From the NCBI GenBank assembly GCA_947381435.1, contig CANCVE010000002.1, positions 57,951 through 121,950 on the forward strand: a DNA stretch of 64,000 nucleotides, in the 5' to 3' direction. This stretch comes from Chitinophagaceae bacterium. Its GTDB lineage: Bacteria; Bacteroidota; Bacteroidia; Chitinophagales; Chitinophagaceae. Under the pieces are notes generated by a model. The model saw only the letters and a program-made list of their open reading frames with translations. It had not been told where the DNA came from and searched no databases. How positions within the stretch are numbered: the stretch's first letter is position 1; each line of letters starts with the position of its first letter. The position numbers and the translations under genes are program-made. This document shows positions 36,398 through 46,075 of the stretch, piece after piece.

Positions 36398-38479
36398 ATG
36401 TTACATAGGTTAGCTTGTATGCTTTGTATTTACCTGATGATTGCGAGTAATGTTTTGGGGCAATCTTTTCAGTTGGGGTCTGATTATTATCCCGAGCATT
36501 TTCCAGTAGAGAATGTTTCAAAAGATGCTTCGTTAATGAGTGCTGGAGGATTGAACATCGTTCGTATGGGAGACTTTGCTTGGTTTAAAATGCAACCCGA
36601 TAGCAGTTCATATACGCTAAATTGGTTAGTAAAAACGGTGGACACATTGGGGAAATACAATATAAAAACGCTTCTTTGTACGCCAACTGCTGCCATCCCA
36701 AAATGGATGTTCGACCAATATCCTGACATGATGCAGGTTACCGAAACCGGACAAAGAAAGCCTTATGGTAAACGCAGACATGCCTGCCTTAACAATGAAA
36801 CATATAGGAATTACTCGGTTAAAATAGCCGAACAACTAGCAAACAATTTTGCCAATAACCCCAATGTGGAGGGCTTTCAGATAGATAATGAATTGATGGC
36901 AGAAGAACCCTATTGCTATTGCGAAACTTGTAGATTGAAGTTTTCTAATTGGCTGAAAGAAAAATACAAAACCATAGAAACACTTAATGATACCTGGGGA
37001 TTAACTTTCTGGAGTGAGAACCTAACAGATTTTAATCAGGTGTTCATTCCTAGAAAAGGAGATAATCCGGGGTGCTTTGTAGATTATCAAGAGTTTTATT
37101 CTGATTGTACTATTGAATATTTTAAACTACAACGTGATGCCATTAAAAAGAAAAATCCACGATTTAAAGTCACCCATAACATCTGTTCAAGTGGGTTTAT
37201 TTACAAGTTGGATATGTATAAGCTCGCCCAAAACTGCGACTTTCTATCGCTTGATAATTACCCCTACACTTGGACTTTGGAGAATGAATATGCCCCTGTT
37301 GATAACTTTGAATTTCATCCTGCCATGGCATCATTGGCTTTATCACAAATACGAGGAACTCTTAACAAACCATTTTGGGTTACCGAACAACAAATTTCAA
37401 GGACAGCGGGCAAACAAAGGAAGATGATTGAACCGGGAATGGCTCGTTTATGGTGTCATCAAGGGCTTGCACATGGTGCAGAAAGTATCCTCTTTTTCCC
37501 TTACAGAACCTTTGAAAATGCCCACGAACAAATGATGAATGGGGTAGTAGATGCAGATAATATCCCAAGAAGAAGGTACGCAGAAGTAGAACAGACCACT
37601 AAGGAATTGTCGAAAATAAAATCAATTTTAGGCAATGCTTTCCCTGTTGCAAAAGCTGCTGTATTAAGGGATTTTAAGTGCGATTGGGCGTTTGAGGATG
37701 GCAGGGTTAGTGCAGATTTCAGGTATATGCGCCATATCTTTTCGTACTATAGAGCATTGCGAGAGAAGAATATTACTACAGACATTGTTTCGCCAACAGA
37801 TAAGCTAGATAGTTATTCCCTAATCATTGTTCCTGCACAGATATTAGTTACTCCTGAGTTGTGCGCCAAGCTAAAACAAGCTGCTGAAAAGGGAAGTACA
37901 ATGGTAATAACTTGTATGACAGGATTGAGAAACCCCTCCATGAAATCTTTTGGACGATTGTTGAATAAAGACATTGAATCTTTGGCTGGAATAGAAATGC
38001 AAGAACAGTTTGCACTCATCAAGCAAGAAAATACCAAGATTACTTACCCCGTCAATAGCACTAAGCAGGAATACACTTCCTCATTGTGGTATGATGATTT
38101 TAAGCCTCTTAACACAGAAGTATTGGCAACTTATAATAGTCGCTTTCTTAAAGGCAAGCCTGCCGTGGTTAAGAATCGGGTTGGTAAGGGTGCTGTTTAC
38201 TACATAGGCACGGTGCCTAGCGATGAGATGATTGATGAATTGGTGGGAGATTTTGCTGCGAATGCTCATATAAATCCTTTGGCAAAGTGTACCAATAAAC
38301 TGGTTGACATTACAGAACTGAAAGGAGCAAAAAGGTATATATATGCCATAAACTTCTCTCAAGAAGATCAGAAAATAGAACTGACAAAACCAATGAAAGA
38401 TGTGCTGACAAATAAAACAGAAACATCTTCAACGGTAAAAGCAATGGATTTTAGGGTATTTGAAGTAGTTGAGAAATAG
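36398..38479 (+). CDS. Secreted GH42 beta-galactosidase
   Basis: The 693-residue protein has a signal peptide (CIYLMIASNVLGQ). The TIM barrel begins LGSDYYPEHFP. Acid/base Glu165 lies in FQIDNELM and nucleophile Glu330 in FWVTEQQ. Cys130, Cys173, Cys175 and Cys178 (YCYCETC) match the structural zinc site of GH42. A trimerisation, glutamine-amidotransferase-like domain follows (about 400-620) and then a small beta domain. It should hydrolyse terminal beta-galactose, overlapping in activity with the GH35 enzyme. The esterase gene starts 21 nt after its stop, so the two are probably co-transcribed. Confidence 0.92.
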   Translation: MLHRLACMLCIYLMIASNVLGQSFQLGSDYYPEHFPVENVSKDASLMSAGGLNIVRMGDFAWFKMQPDSSSYTLNWLVKTVDTLGKYNIKTLLCTPTAAIPKWMFDQYPDMMQVTETGQRKPYGKRRHACLNNETYRNYSVKIAEQLANNFANNPNVEGFQIDNELMAEEPYCYCETCRLKFSNWLKEKYKTIETLNDTWGLTFWSENLTDFNQVFIPRKGDNPGCFVDYQEFYSDCTIEYFKLQRDAIKKKNPRFKVTHNICSSGFIYKLDMYKLAQNCDFLSLDNYPYTWTLENEYAPVDNFEFHPAMASLALSQIRGTLNKPFWVTEQQISRTAGKQRKMIEPGMARLWCHQGLAHGAESILFFPYRTFENAHEQMMNGVVDADNIPRRRYAEVEQTTKELSKIKSILGNAFPVAKAAVLRDFKCDWAFEDGRVSADFRYMRHIFSYYRALREKNITTDIVSPTDKLDSYSLIIVPAQILVTPELCAKLKQAAEKGSTMVITCMTGLRNPSMKSFGRLLNKDIESLAGIEMQEQFALIKQENTKITYPVNSTKQEYTSSLWYDDFKPLNTEVLATYNSRFLKGKPAVVKNRVGKGAVYYIGTVPSDEMIDELVGDFAANAHINPLAKCTNKLVDITELKGAKRYIYAINFSQEDQKIELTKPMKDVLTNKTETSSTVKAMDFRVFEVVEK

Positions 38480-38500
38480 GATTTATAAACGATAAAATAA

Positions 38501-40105
38501 ATGACAATGAGACATACACTTACAACAATCGCTTCTTGCTTAATGATGGCAATTGGTTTTGCGCAGGTTAAGCCTGCTAGTTTATTCAGTGACAATATGG
38601 TTTTGCAAAGAGAAACCAATGTGCCTGTTTGGGGAACTGCCCCGGAAGGAGAGCCCGTAACCGTTGAATTTGAAGGACAAAAACAGACCACTACAGCAAA
38701 GGATGGCAAATGGAAAGTAAACTTGAAGCCATTAAAGGCAGGTAGCGGTGCATTAAACATGAGGATTATAGGCGAAAAAGTAAGGTTCTTGGTTAATGTT
38801 GAAGGTCATGAAAATAAATCTATGAAAATTATACTCAGAGACACTGTAATTATACACAATATCCTTGTAGGAGAAGTGTGGTTATGCAGCGGACAAAGCA
38901 ATATGGAGCGTGCCATGATTTACGATACGGCAGGGAAAGAAGCCGTTGCTAATTCAGCCAACGATATGCTTCGATTAGTTACAATACCCCACAATTCTAA
39001 AGATACGCCTCAAACGGAAGTACCTTGCAAATGGGTCGCATCTAGTCCTGCTACTACCTTACGTTTCTCGGCGACTGCCTATTGGTATGGTAGCAAATTG
39101 CAGAAAGAATTGGGAGTGCCTGTGGGGATTATTAACTCATCTTTTGGAGGTACTATAATTGAATCTTGGATCAGCAACAAAACATTGACTAGTCTTGGGT
39201 TGCCAAAAGATGGATACAATGATCCGGTGATTGCTCGTGCAAATTATGAAACAAAAAAGGCAAAGGCGCAACCATTAGTTGATAAATACAATGCTGAAAA
39301 AGAATCTGCTAAACAACAACATTTGCCAGTTCCGCCTCCACCTGCAGGAATGATTGTGGTGGGCGATTATCGTGGCCCCAATGTTCTATATAATGGCATG
39401 ATTGCCCCTTTAATTCCTTACGCTATCAAAGGAATGGTTTGGTATCAGGGAGAAAATAATGCCTATGTTGGACGAAATACCTATTATCAATTGTTGCCTG
39501 CTTTAATAAAAGAGTGGCGTAGCGAATGGGGCGAGGGGAATATTCCATTTTTCATTGTGCAATTATGTCCATTTCATAAAAAGGTTACCGACCCTAATTT
39601 ACCTAGTGGAATTGCGGCTGTGAGCGATGCGCAACGTTCAGCTTTGAGTGAACCTAATACTGCATTAATGGTGACAACAGATTTGGTAGAACCAGATGGT
39701 GATGTCCATTACAAACGTAAAGAGCCGCTTGGTGCAAGGTTGGTATTGGCGGCAAAAGCGTTGGCTTATAACCAAAAGATAGAATATTCTGGGCCGTTAT
39801 ACAAGAGTGTTGAATTTAAAGGGAATAAAGCAATTCTAACTTTCACACATATTGGGGGTGGATTAGTGGCAAAGGATACTGCTCTTTGTGGGTTTACAAT
39901 AGCAGGAGCGGATAAGAAATTTTATGTAGGCAATGCTACGATTGAGGGTGATGAAGTAGTGGTAACTAGTCCAAATGTTGCAAATCCTAGTTCTGTCAGG
40001 TATGGTTGGGCCGATCACCCATGGCCTGATTTAAACTTCTGGAACGAAGCGGGTCTACCTGCTGCGGTGTTCAGAACTGATAATTGGGAACTGCCATTGA
40101 AGTAG
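38501..40105 (+). CDS. Sialate O-acetylesterase-type SGNH esterase
   Basis: The 534-residue protein has a signal peptide (IASCLMMAIGFAQ). It has the sialic-acid-esterase layout: an N-terminal beta domain (SDNMVLQRETNVPVWGTA), the SGNH block I residue in LCSGQSNME near 130, WYQGENNA near 315, SDAQR near 370 and the closing Asp/His in DGDVHYKRKEPLG near 405. In carbohydrate loci such enzymes usually remove acetyl groups from plant or bacterial glycans rather than sialic acid. It sits between GH42 and the second toroid gene with 21- and 42-nt gaps, so it belongs to the same transcript. Confidence 0.87.
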   Translation: MTMRHTLTTIASCLMMAIGFAQVKPASLFSDNMVLQRETNVPVWGTAPEGEPVTVEFEGQKQTTTAKDGKWKVNLKPLKAGSGALNMRIIGEKVRFLVNVEGHENKSMKIILRDTVIIHNILVGEVWLCSGQSNMERAMIYDTAGKEAVANSANDMLRLVTIPHNSKDTPQTEVPCKWVASSPATTLRFSATAYWYGSKLQKELGVPVGIINSSFGGTIIESWISNKTLTSLGLPKDGYNDPVIARANYETKKAKAQPLVDKYNAEKESAKQQHLPVPPPPAGMIVVGDYRGPNVLYNGMIAPLIPYAIKGMVWYQGENNAYVGRNTYYQLLPALIKEWRSEWGEGNIPFFIVQLCPFHKKVTDPNLPSGIAAVSDAQRSALSEPNTALMVTTDLVEPDGDVHYKRKEPLGARLVLAAKALAYNQKIEYSGPLYKSVEFKGNKAILTFTHIGGGLVAKDTALCGFTIAGADKKFYVGNATIEGDEVVVTSPNVANPSSVRYGWADHPWPDLNFWNEAGLPAAVFRTDNWELPLK

Positions 40106-40147
40106 CCAGCATGTATTTAACAACCAACAAGTTTAAAACAGTACTAA

Positions 40148-42502
40148 ATGAATTGCAAGCTTATTTTTTTTACTTTATCGCTATTTGTAGTTACTCACGC
40201 TACAAGTCAAATAAAGCCTAAGACCACTTTTACCGATAGCTTTTCTCTTTTGAAAGATAAAGTCGCTACATTACCACATACCAACCAGTCCGAACAATGG
40301 AAGAAGGCCGTTTTCGAATTAGCTATTGAGCAAGCAGAGAATGCCATTGCTGCAAACCTAGCTGAAGAAGCATTTGTGGTTTTGGCAGATGTGTCTGCTA
40401 ATATAAGCAAAGCACCCGTTACATTTTTAACAGAAACCAGCGATAAATCTTTTATAAGTGCATTGAGAGAACCTAGAGTAAAAGAAGGCAATCCCTACAT
40501 CAATCGGTTATTGGCGGGCATCAATGAGGATCTTAAAAAAGAAGATATTGCTTGGGGGAAATCAACGCCATCCAATAGTGCATTTAAAGCATTGGACGGC
40601 CCTTATGGAGCAAGATCTACTGCTAATAAAATGCAAGCGATGTTGTGGTTATTGGTAAACCCTGCAAGCCCTATGAAGGGAGATGCTGAAGTTTTTAAAC
40701 GCTTTATGCGCAGATATTTAGCTTATGTAGATGCCATGATTAATGGAAAAGACATAAAAGCAGGACAGCAGATGTTTGATGATTTTGCCATAGCTCCTGC
40801 CAGCTGTGCATTGCGTGAGTTGGCTACCCTATATCCCAATTTATTGTTGCCTTATCAAAACGAAAATCTTCATGCTGCCATGAAAATTGGTGGAGGAATT
40901 ATGTATGGAAAAGCAAAGGACAGGTTGGGCGATTATGCCAATATAGATATTGCTTTGTCGTATGAGTTACTAAACTTCGGATTGTTTTTAAAAGTTGATA
41001 CATTGCTTTCTAAGTCGAAGTTTTTGATGGAAGTGCAGGCAAAGAATATTTATCCTGATGGTGCAATTGCTTACATTAACCACCAGAACGAATCGCACAG
41101 TTACCATGATGCAGATGTTACGTATTTAACCCGTTACTATGAAGTAACCAAAGATGTCAAATGTTTAGAACTTTTGAAAAGAACCGAATGGTATGGACCA
41201 GTGTCTAGTGGTAGATTGGGCGAGTTTTGGACAGTGCCTTCGTGGAAAGGAACCTGGAATAATAGTTTTGCTCGTCCTAGTGGCGGTGAATCTGTTGCGA
41301 GTATTACGGGCAATCCTTACTTAAGATGGATGATGGATTTTGGCAGTGATAACGATAAGCCGGATTTGAAAAATTGGCAAGAGGCACGTCCAAATATCGA
41401 GTGGTACAGAAATGATGTAAAACCAACGCCACTTCCTCAAAACTATACTGCTATCGATAGAAACATTTGTGGGCCGAGGGCATGGTATGGTCAATTTAGT
41501 TATGCGGCAACTGCGCGAAATATTCCAGATAATGAGTCGGGATTAGCTACTATTATGGGTTTACAGACCACTGATAGCAAATTCAAGTTGTCAGCATCTG
41601 TTATGAGCGTTTATCCAAGAATACGTACCAAGAAAGATGTAATTAGTAAGGATGGAAGCATTAATAAAGGTGCTTATGCATGGCTTACTTCAAACATGAA
41701 AAGTGCGGTGGTGATGGGTAAAGACTACAGTGTAGTAGCAGGAACTTATCAATTGCATCAATTCGGTAGCTCTACAAAAGGTCCTGTTGTAGATTGGAAA
41801 GGAAAACAGTTGTGGTTAGGTCTTCCAGATAGGGTAATAGGGTTATTAGGTATCGAGCCACTGAAAGACCAAGCAACTGCTTATGAAGTAGATGGTGTGG
41901 TGAATCTTATTTTTGGTGGAACAGGCTTGGCAGAAACACCTAAGAAAGCCAAGGAGCTAGGAAATAATGAATTTGCTTATGGCGATTTAATAGTAAAGAT
42001 TCACGACCATAACTACAAGAGTTTGAAGGCTGTTGAAGTGCCATTCCGGTTACCAAAAGCGCCCATTACAGAAATTCTACTGCAAGATGAAACAGGAGAG
42101 GGGGGCAATAATATGGAGCGTCATTACCCATTATCTGCTAATTATCATTTCATTACAGAAATAAAAACTTCTTGGGCAAAAGGCGATGCTACGGTAAAGC
42201 AATTGCCTGTTCAGAATGGAGTCATTGCTTTTCAGGTTGATTTAAACGCAAAACGATACGTCGTTTATTTTAATGAGTCAACAACTGATGCCAATATCAA
42301 TCTAGCGGAAATAATTCTTAAAGGAACAAAATCGAGTGTACATACCTCAACCGCAGCTAATGCAAAACCTATTGTGCCCTCTCCTAAAAACTACACGCTT
42401 CCTGGCGGACAATCCATAATTGTTGTGTATAGTAAAGACGCAAAAGACCACGAAGCTGGCTGGGAGAATTACCAAGAAATGCTTAAAGGAATAAAACAAT
42501 AA
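40148..42502 (+). CDS. Lyase-like (alpha/alpha) toroid protein, unassigned family
   Basis: The protein has 784 residues with a signal peptide (FFTLSLFVVTHATSQ). It is a paralogue in layout of the protein at 27242. A helical toroid spans 20-390 and contains DGAIAYINHQNESHSYHDAD near residue 300 and FWTVPSWKGTWNN near 360. The C-terminal sandwich opens with NICGPRAWYGQFSY near 440. The conserved His/Asn/Tyr cluster resembles lyase active sites of the PL8 fold, but I could not assign a named family. It has no T9SS tail. Its stop codon lies 3 nt before the GH95 start, indicating close co-expression. The activity (lyase or hydrolase on an acidic glycan) is inferred. Confidence 0.62.
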   Translation: MNCKLIFFTLSLFVVTHATSQIKPKTTFTDSFSLLKDKVATLPHTNQSEQWKKAVFELAIEQAENAIAANLAEEAFVVLADVSANISKAPVTFLTETSDKSFISALREPRVKEGNPYINRLLAGINEDLKKEDIAWGKSTPSNSAFKALDGPYGARSTANKMQAMLWLLVNPASPMKGDAEVFKRFMRRYLAYVDAMINGKDIKAGQQMFDDFAIAPASCALRELATLYPNLLLPYQNENLHAAMKIGGGIMYGKAKDRLGDYANIDIALSYELLNFGLFLKVDTLLSKSKFLMEVQAKNIYPDGAIAYINHQNESHSYHDADVTYLTRYYEVTKDVKCLELLKRTEWYGPVSSGRLGEFWTVPSWKGTWNNSFARPSGGESVASITGNPYLRWMMDFGSDNDKPDLKNWQEARPNIEWYRNDVKPTPLPQNYTAIDRNICGPRAWYGQFSYAATARNIPDNESGLATIMGLQTTDSKFKLSASVMSVYPRIRTKKDVISKDGSINKGAYAWLTSNMKSAVVMGKDYSVVAGTYQLHQFGSSTKGPVVDWKGKQLWLGLPDRVIGLLGIEPLKDQATAYEVDGVVNLIFGGTGLAETPKKAKELGNNEFAYGDLIVKIHDHNYKSLKAVEVPFRLPKAPITEILLQDETGEGGNNMERHYPLSANYHFITEIKTSWAKGDATVKQLPVQNGVIAFQVDLNAKRYVVYFNESTTDANINLAEIILKGTKSSVHTSTAANAKPIVPSPKNYTLPGGQSIIVVYSKDAKDHEAGWENYQEMLKGIKQ

Positions 42503-42505
42503 TTG

Positions 42506-44890
42506 ATGAAACAAAGTATAAAGAAACTACTATTTACTTTTGGTGCATGCCTAATAGTAACGTTAGCAACTGCCCAATCTCCCGATAAAGTATTATGGTT
42601 TGATAAACCAGCCCGTTTCTTTAATGAGAGCCTTTTACTTGGCAATGGCACACAAGGTGCAACAGTGTTTGGCGGCATTGCAAAAGAAAAAGTGTTGCTA
42701 AATGATGCAACGCTTTGGTCGGGCGAACCTGTAAGTGATACCACCTATAAAGATTATTACCTCAATCTACCTGCGGTGAGGGAAGCTTTGGCTAGGGAAG
42801 ATTACCGTGCAGCAGATACCTTAATCCAAAAATTGCAAGGGCATTATTGTCAGGCATATATGGCCTTGGGTACGCTTTATCTGCAAATGAATCACGACAC
42901 AGCGGCAACCAATTATTACCGTGACCTCAATTTGGATAGTTCCATTGTTAAGGTTCATTACACTGTAAACGGAGTGAATTACGAAAGAGAGTACCTTGTT
43001 TCTAATCCTGATAAGGTCATAATCATCAAATTAAAAGCAAGTAAAAAGGGTGCATTAAACTTTGGTTTAGGCTTTAATAGTGTGTTGCATTATGGATTTG
43101 AAAAGAGCAATAATAGCATTAAGGCAGAAGGATATGCGCCTTACAGGCAAGAGGCTTCCGCTAGAGGTAGAACGGGAAAGATATTTTATGATGCTAACAG
43201 AGGGATTCATTTTGAGGCAAACATTGCCGTAAAAAGTAGTGATGGCAAACAAGTAGTGGGCGATTCTTCCATCCAAATAACGGGAGCAACAGAGGCTGTT
43301 ATCTACGTATCATTGGCTACAAGCTTTAATGGTTTCAATAAAGATCCTGTAAAGCAAGGCAAACCATATAAACTAATAGCTGATAACATCTTGCAAAAAG
43401 CAATGGCTAAAAACTATGATGCCATAAAGAAAGCCCATGTTGCAGATTATAGGCGTTTGTTTGAAAGGGTAAATCTGCAACTCAACTGGTCTAAACCTAC
43501 TCAATCACTTACTACAGATACGCGTTTACAGAAGTATGCAACTGGCACCGAGGATAAAGCTTTAGAGGCTTTGTACTTTAACTTTGGTAGGTATTTATTA
43601 ATCAGTAGTTCCCGCACACCCAACCTGCCCGCCAACTTGCAAGGTATTTGGAGCTATTATATTCGTCCGCCTTGGCAATGCAACTATACCACCAATATAA
43701 ATGCCCAAGAAAATTATTGGCCTTCAGAAACAACTAACCTTTCCGAATTGCATTTATCCTTTTTGGGACAAATAGAAAATATCTCAAAAACAGGAACTGC
43801 CAATGCAAAGAATTTCTATAACTGCACAGGATGGTGTTGTGGCCACAATTCGGATATATGGGCAATGAGTAATCCGGTAGGAGATAGGCTAGGCAGACCA
43901 AGATGGAGCAACTTTTCAATGGGTGGTGCATGGCTCAGTACACATATTTGGGAACATTTCTCTTTCTCGCAAGACACTGCTTATCTAAAACAAAAAGGCT
44001 ATCCAATATTAAAAGGGGCTGCACAATTCTGTTTGGACTTCCTAATAAAGGATAAAAAAGGCAACTATATTACCTCTCCTTCCACCTCTCCAGAAAACAC
44101 TTTCTATACCGATGCAGGCTACAATGGCTCGGTATTGTATGGTGGCACGGCCGATTTAGCCATTGTAAGAGAATGTTTTATTAAGACCATCAAAGCGGCT
44201 AAAGTTTTAAAAGTAGATGCCGACTTTGTAACTGCATTGCAAAACAAACTGGATAATCTGCACCCCTATCAGATTGGGGCAGAAGGCAACCTGCAAGAAT
44301 GGTATTATGATTGGAAAGATCCCGAACCAACCCATCGTCACCAATCGCATCTCATTGGGTTATTTCCCGGTGAGCATATTAGTTTAGATAAAACGCCAGA
44401 GTTAGCCAATGCTTGTAAAAGAACCTTAGAAATAAAAGGCGATGAAACAACAGGATGGAGTAAAGGATGGCGTATTAATCTGTGGGCAAGATTAAAGGAT
44501 GGCAACCATGCCTATAAAATGTATCGAGAGTTATTGCGCTATCTGCCGCCTATTGGCGATACCATTATTTACAACGGACCGGGTGGCACATACCCCAATT
44601 TATTAGATGCCTGTCCGCCGTTTCAGATAGATGGTAACTTTGGCGGAACGGCTGCTGTTGCCGAAATGCTGCTTCAATCCACCGAAGAGGAAATTACCTT
44701 ATTGCCTGCCCTTCCTGATGCTTGGTCAGACGGTGAAGTGAAAGGATTAAAAGCAAGGGGAGGTTTTACAGTAAATATTAAATGGGAAAAAGGTAAAGTG
44801 GTTACTTACAGGATAGCATCCAAATATCCCAAAAAGGTTAAGGTGACGGTCAATAATAAAACAGAGTTGATTACTTCTCAAGTAATGTGA
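42506..44890 (+). CDS. Secreted GH95 alpha-L-fucosidase/L-galactosidase
   Basis: The ATG at 42506 is chosen over the TTG just before it, giving 794 residues with a signal peptide ([14 protein letters not shown]). Typical GH95 features are the N-terminal [14 protein letters not shown] and WSGEP. In the (alpha/alpha)6 barrel come the Asn pair in [13 protein letters not shown] near residue 396, Glu in [10 protein letters not shown] near 529 and Asp in FQIDGNFGG near 707. The enzyme cleaves alpha-1,2-linked L-fucose or L-galactose by inversion, as found on xyloglucan and rhamnogalacturonan II side chains. It is the last gene of the plus arm and is followed by a strong terminator. Confidence 0.92.
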   Translation: MKQSIKKLLFTFGACLIVTLATAQSPDKVLWFDKPARFFNESLLLGNGTQGATVFGGIAKEKVLLNDATLWSGEPVSDTTYKDYYLNLPAVREALAREDYRAADTLIQKLQGHYCQAYMALGTLYLQMNHDTAATNYYRDLNLDSSIVKVHYTVNGVNYEREYLVSNPDKVIIIKLKASKKGALNFGLGFNSVLHYGFEKSNNSIKAEGYAPYRQEASARGRTGKIFYDANRGIHFEANIAVKSSDGKQVVGDSSIQITGATEAVIYVSLATSFNGFNKDPVKQGKPYKLIADNILQKAMAKNYDAIKKAHVADYRRLFERVNLQLNWSKPTQSLTTDTRLQKYATGTEDKALEALYFNFGRYLLISSSRTPNLPANLQGIWSYYIRPPWQCNYTTNINAQENYWPSETTNLSELHLSFLGQIENISKTGTANAKNFYNCTGWCCGHNSDIWAMSNPVGDRLGRPRWSNFSMGGAWLSTHIWEHFSFSQDTAYLKQKGYPILKGAAQFCLDFLIKDKKGNYITSPSTSPENTFYTDAGYNGSVLYGGTADLAIVRECFIKTIKAAKVLKVDADFVTALQNKLDNLHPYQIGAEGNLQEWYYDWKDPEPTHRHQSHLIGLFPGEHISLDKTPELANACKRTLEIKGDETTGWSKGWRINLWARLKDGNHAYKMYRELLRYLPPIGDTIIYNGPGGTYPNLLDACPPFQIDGNFGGTAAVAEMLLQSTEEEITLLPALPDAWSDGEVKGLKARGGFTVNIKWEKGKVVTYRIASKYPKKVKVTVNNKTELITSQVM

Positions 44891-44901
44891 TTGTAAACAA
44901 T

Positions 44902-44936
44902 AAGTGCAGTCATCCCCGTTGGTACTGACTGCACTT
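44902..44936 (+). terminator. Terminator of the plus arm
   Basis: AAGTGCAGTCA (44902-44912) pairs with TGACTGCACTT (44926-44936), an 11-bp perfect stem with a 13-nt loop, starting 12 nt after the GH95 stop codon. The T-run after the stem is short. Confidence 0.75.
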
Positions 44937-44997
44937 TATCAATTGTTAATTTCCCATTCAATAAGCTTTCAAATTATTTGCTTCTATTTCCACTACT

Positions 44998-45059
44998 GCT
45001 GTTCGTGGATGTTAAGAAAAGCGCATCCCGAACTGCCAATAAAAGGGATTTTAATCCCG
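44998..45059. repeat. Two-hairpin REP-like element, copy 2
   Basis: GTTCGTGGATG (45001-45011) faces CATCCCGAAC (45024-45033), and GGGATT pairs with AATCCC (45045-45058). The layout and most bases match copy 1 at 5278-5340; the second stem differs at both sides but remains paired. Confidence 0.7.
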
Positions 45060-45341
45060 ATGCCAATAAATTACTACTTCCCATTCGCGTAACTCTTCCG
45101 TAGCATCACTAATGTATACTACCCAAACTAATTTATATTTACAATACACTTTAATAAAACCTCAGGAAAAGAAGGTTCTTTCGGACAGATTTTCAAAGGA
45201 CACTTCTTTAACGATGTTGTAAAGATAAATTGTTATTTGACTAATAAGTGATGCGAAATAAAAATAATTGGATTAATTATTTAGTTAACAAATCAATTGC
45301 TCTTCAGCTTTATCCAAGGGGAAAAGTATTAATTTTAAAAC

Positions 45342-45398
45342 GTGGCTTTAGCCACAACATTGTATCTATTTTAAAAATTTGGCTAAGGCCAAATTTTT
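45342..45398. repeat. Pair of GGC-TA-GCC hairpins
   Basis: GTGGC-TTTA-GCCAC at 45342-45355 and a perfect 11-bp stem AAAAATTTGGC-TAAG-GCCAAATTTTT at 45373-45398 both present a TGGC/GCCA top with a 4-nt loop. The second could terminate transcripts coming from either side (rimM or the carbohydrate arm). Confidence 0.6.
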
Positions 45399-45559
45399 CA
45401 GTAACTAACCAGTTTTTCAACTCACAACTTTTACTTTTCCCATCCTTAAATTGATACACTTATGATTTACTCAAAATTTTTTGACTTTCAACTTTCGTTT
45501 TTTGTAAAGCATATTTTGCTTGTTGTAATGTGATGGAACTAATTAGTTTGGCGGCTTTC

Positions 45560-46075
45560 CTACCCATAAATCTCCAATAACCCGTCAGGCAGGGTAACAT
45601 AAACTTCCCCTTTCTTTCGGTCTATCTTGTCCAACGTTTCTTCGTGCAAGGGTATCAATGCCTCATTACCGTTGTAAGTTATTTTGAGTAATACTTGATG
45701 CGGTTGTTCTATCACCTCCTCTATCTTACCAATAAATTCTTCTTCATTATACAATTTATAGCCTAATAATGAGATGGGGCTATCCTTACCCGCATGTTTC
45801 CTGAAGTCGGCATCCAGCAGCCAGGCTTGTTTAGATATTAGCCTATGTGCGCTCTCTTTAGAGTTTATTCCTTCCAATGATACATAGCTTTCGGTCATAG
45901 TCTTCGCCTTAGATGAAGCGATGAAATAAGGAAGATAACTGCCTTTTACCTGCTCAATAAAGAGTACATCCCCAGCTTTAAACACCAATTTCTTACCAAG
46001 GCTATGCAATAATATCACTTCACCACCCACGCCAAACGTAGCTACAACCTTTCCAATATTTATATACTCGTCCAT
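45560..46075 (-). CDS. rimM: Ribosome maturation factor RimM
   Basis: The 171-residue protein begins INIGKVVATFGVGGEV, the standard RimM N-terminal barrel. A PRC-barrel C-terminal half follows (SLLGYKLYNEEEFIGKIEEV and EALIPLHEETLDKIDRKKGE). RimM binds ribosomal protein S19 and assists maturation of the 30S head. The length matches the family. It is the first of a series of minus-strand housekeeping genes on this side of the carbohydrate locus and is flanked by repeat-rich gaps on both sides, so it is probably monocistronic here. Confidence 0.92.
   Translation of the reverse strand: MDEYINIGKVVATFGVGGEVILLHSLGKKLVFKAGDVLFIEQVKGSYLPYFIASSKAKTMTESYVSLEGINSKESAHRLISKQAWLLDADFRKHAGKDSPISLLGYKLYNEEEFIGKIEEVIEQPHQVLLKITYNGNEALIPLHEETLDKIDRKKGEVYVTLPDGLLEIYG

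Larger units (their letters stand above)
44891..45559. other. Gene-free right border of the carbohydrate locus
   Basis: No convincing gene is present. The region contains the terminator at 44902-44936, the second copy of the border REP-like repeat (44998-45059), a facing sequence at 45100-45135 that resembles 5650-5680 at the other border, and two more hairpins (45342-45398). Short frames across it overlap these repeats and lack features of real proteins. Confidence 0.65.

Noticed and set aside
38501..40105. Sialic-acid utilisation as the purpose of the locus
   Set aside because: The esterase family name is historic; no sialidase, sialate lyase or transporter accompanies it, while all neighbours point to a plant- or algal-type glycan.
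45248..45454. 68-codon ORF between the locus and rimM
   Set aside because: It runs through the paired hairpins at 45342-45398 and looks like translated repeat DNA.
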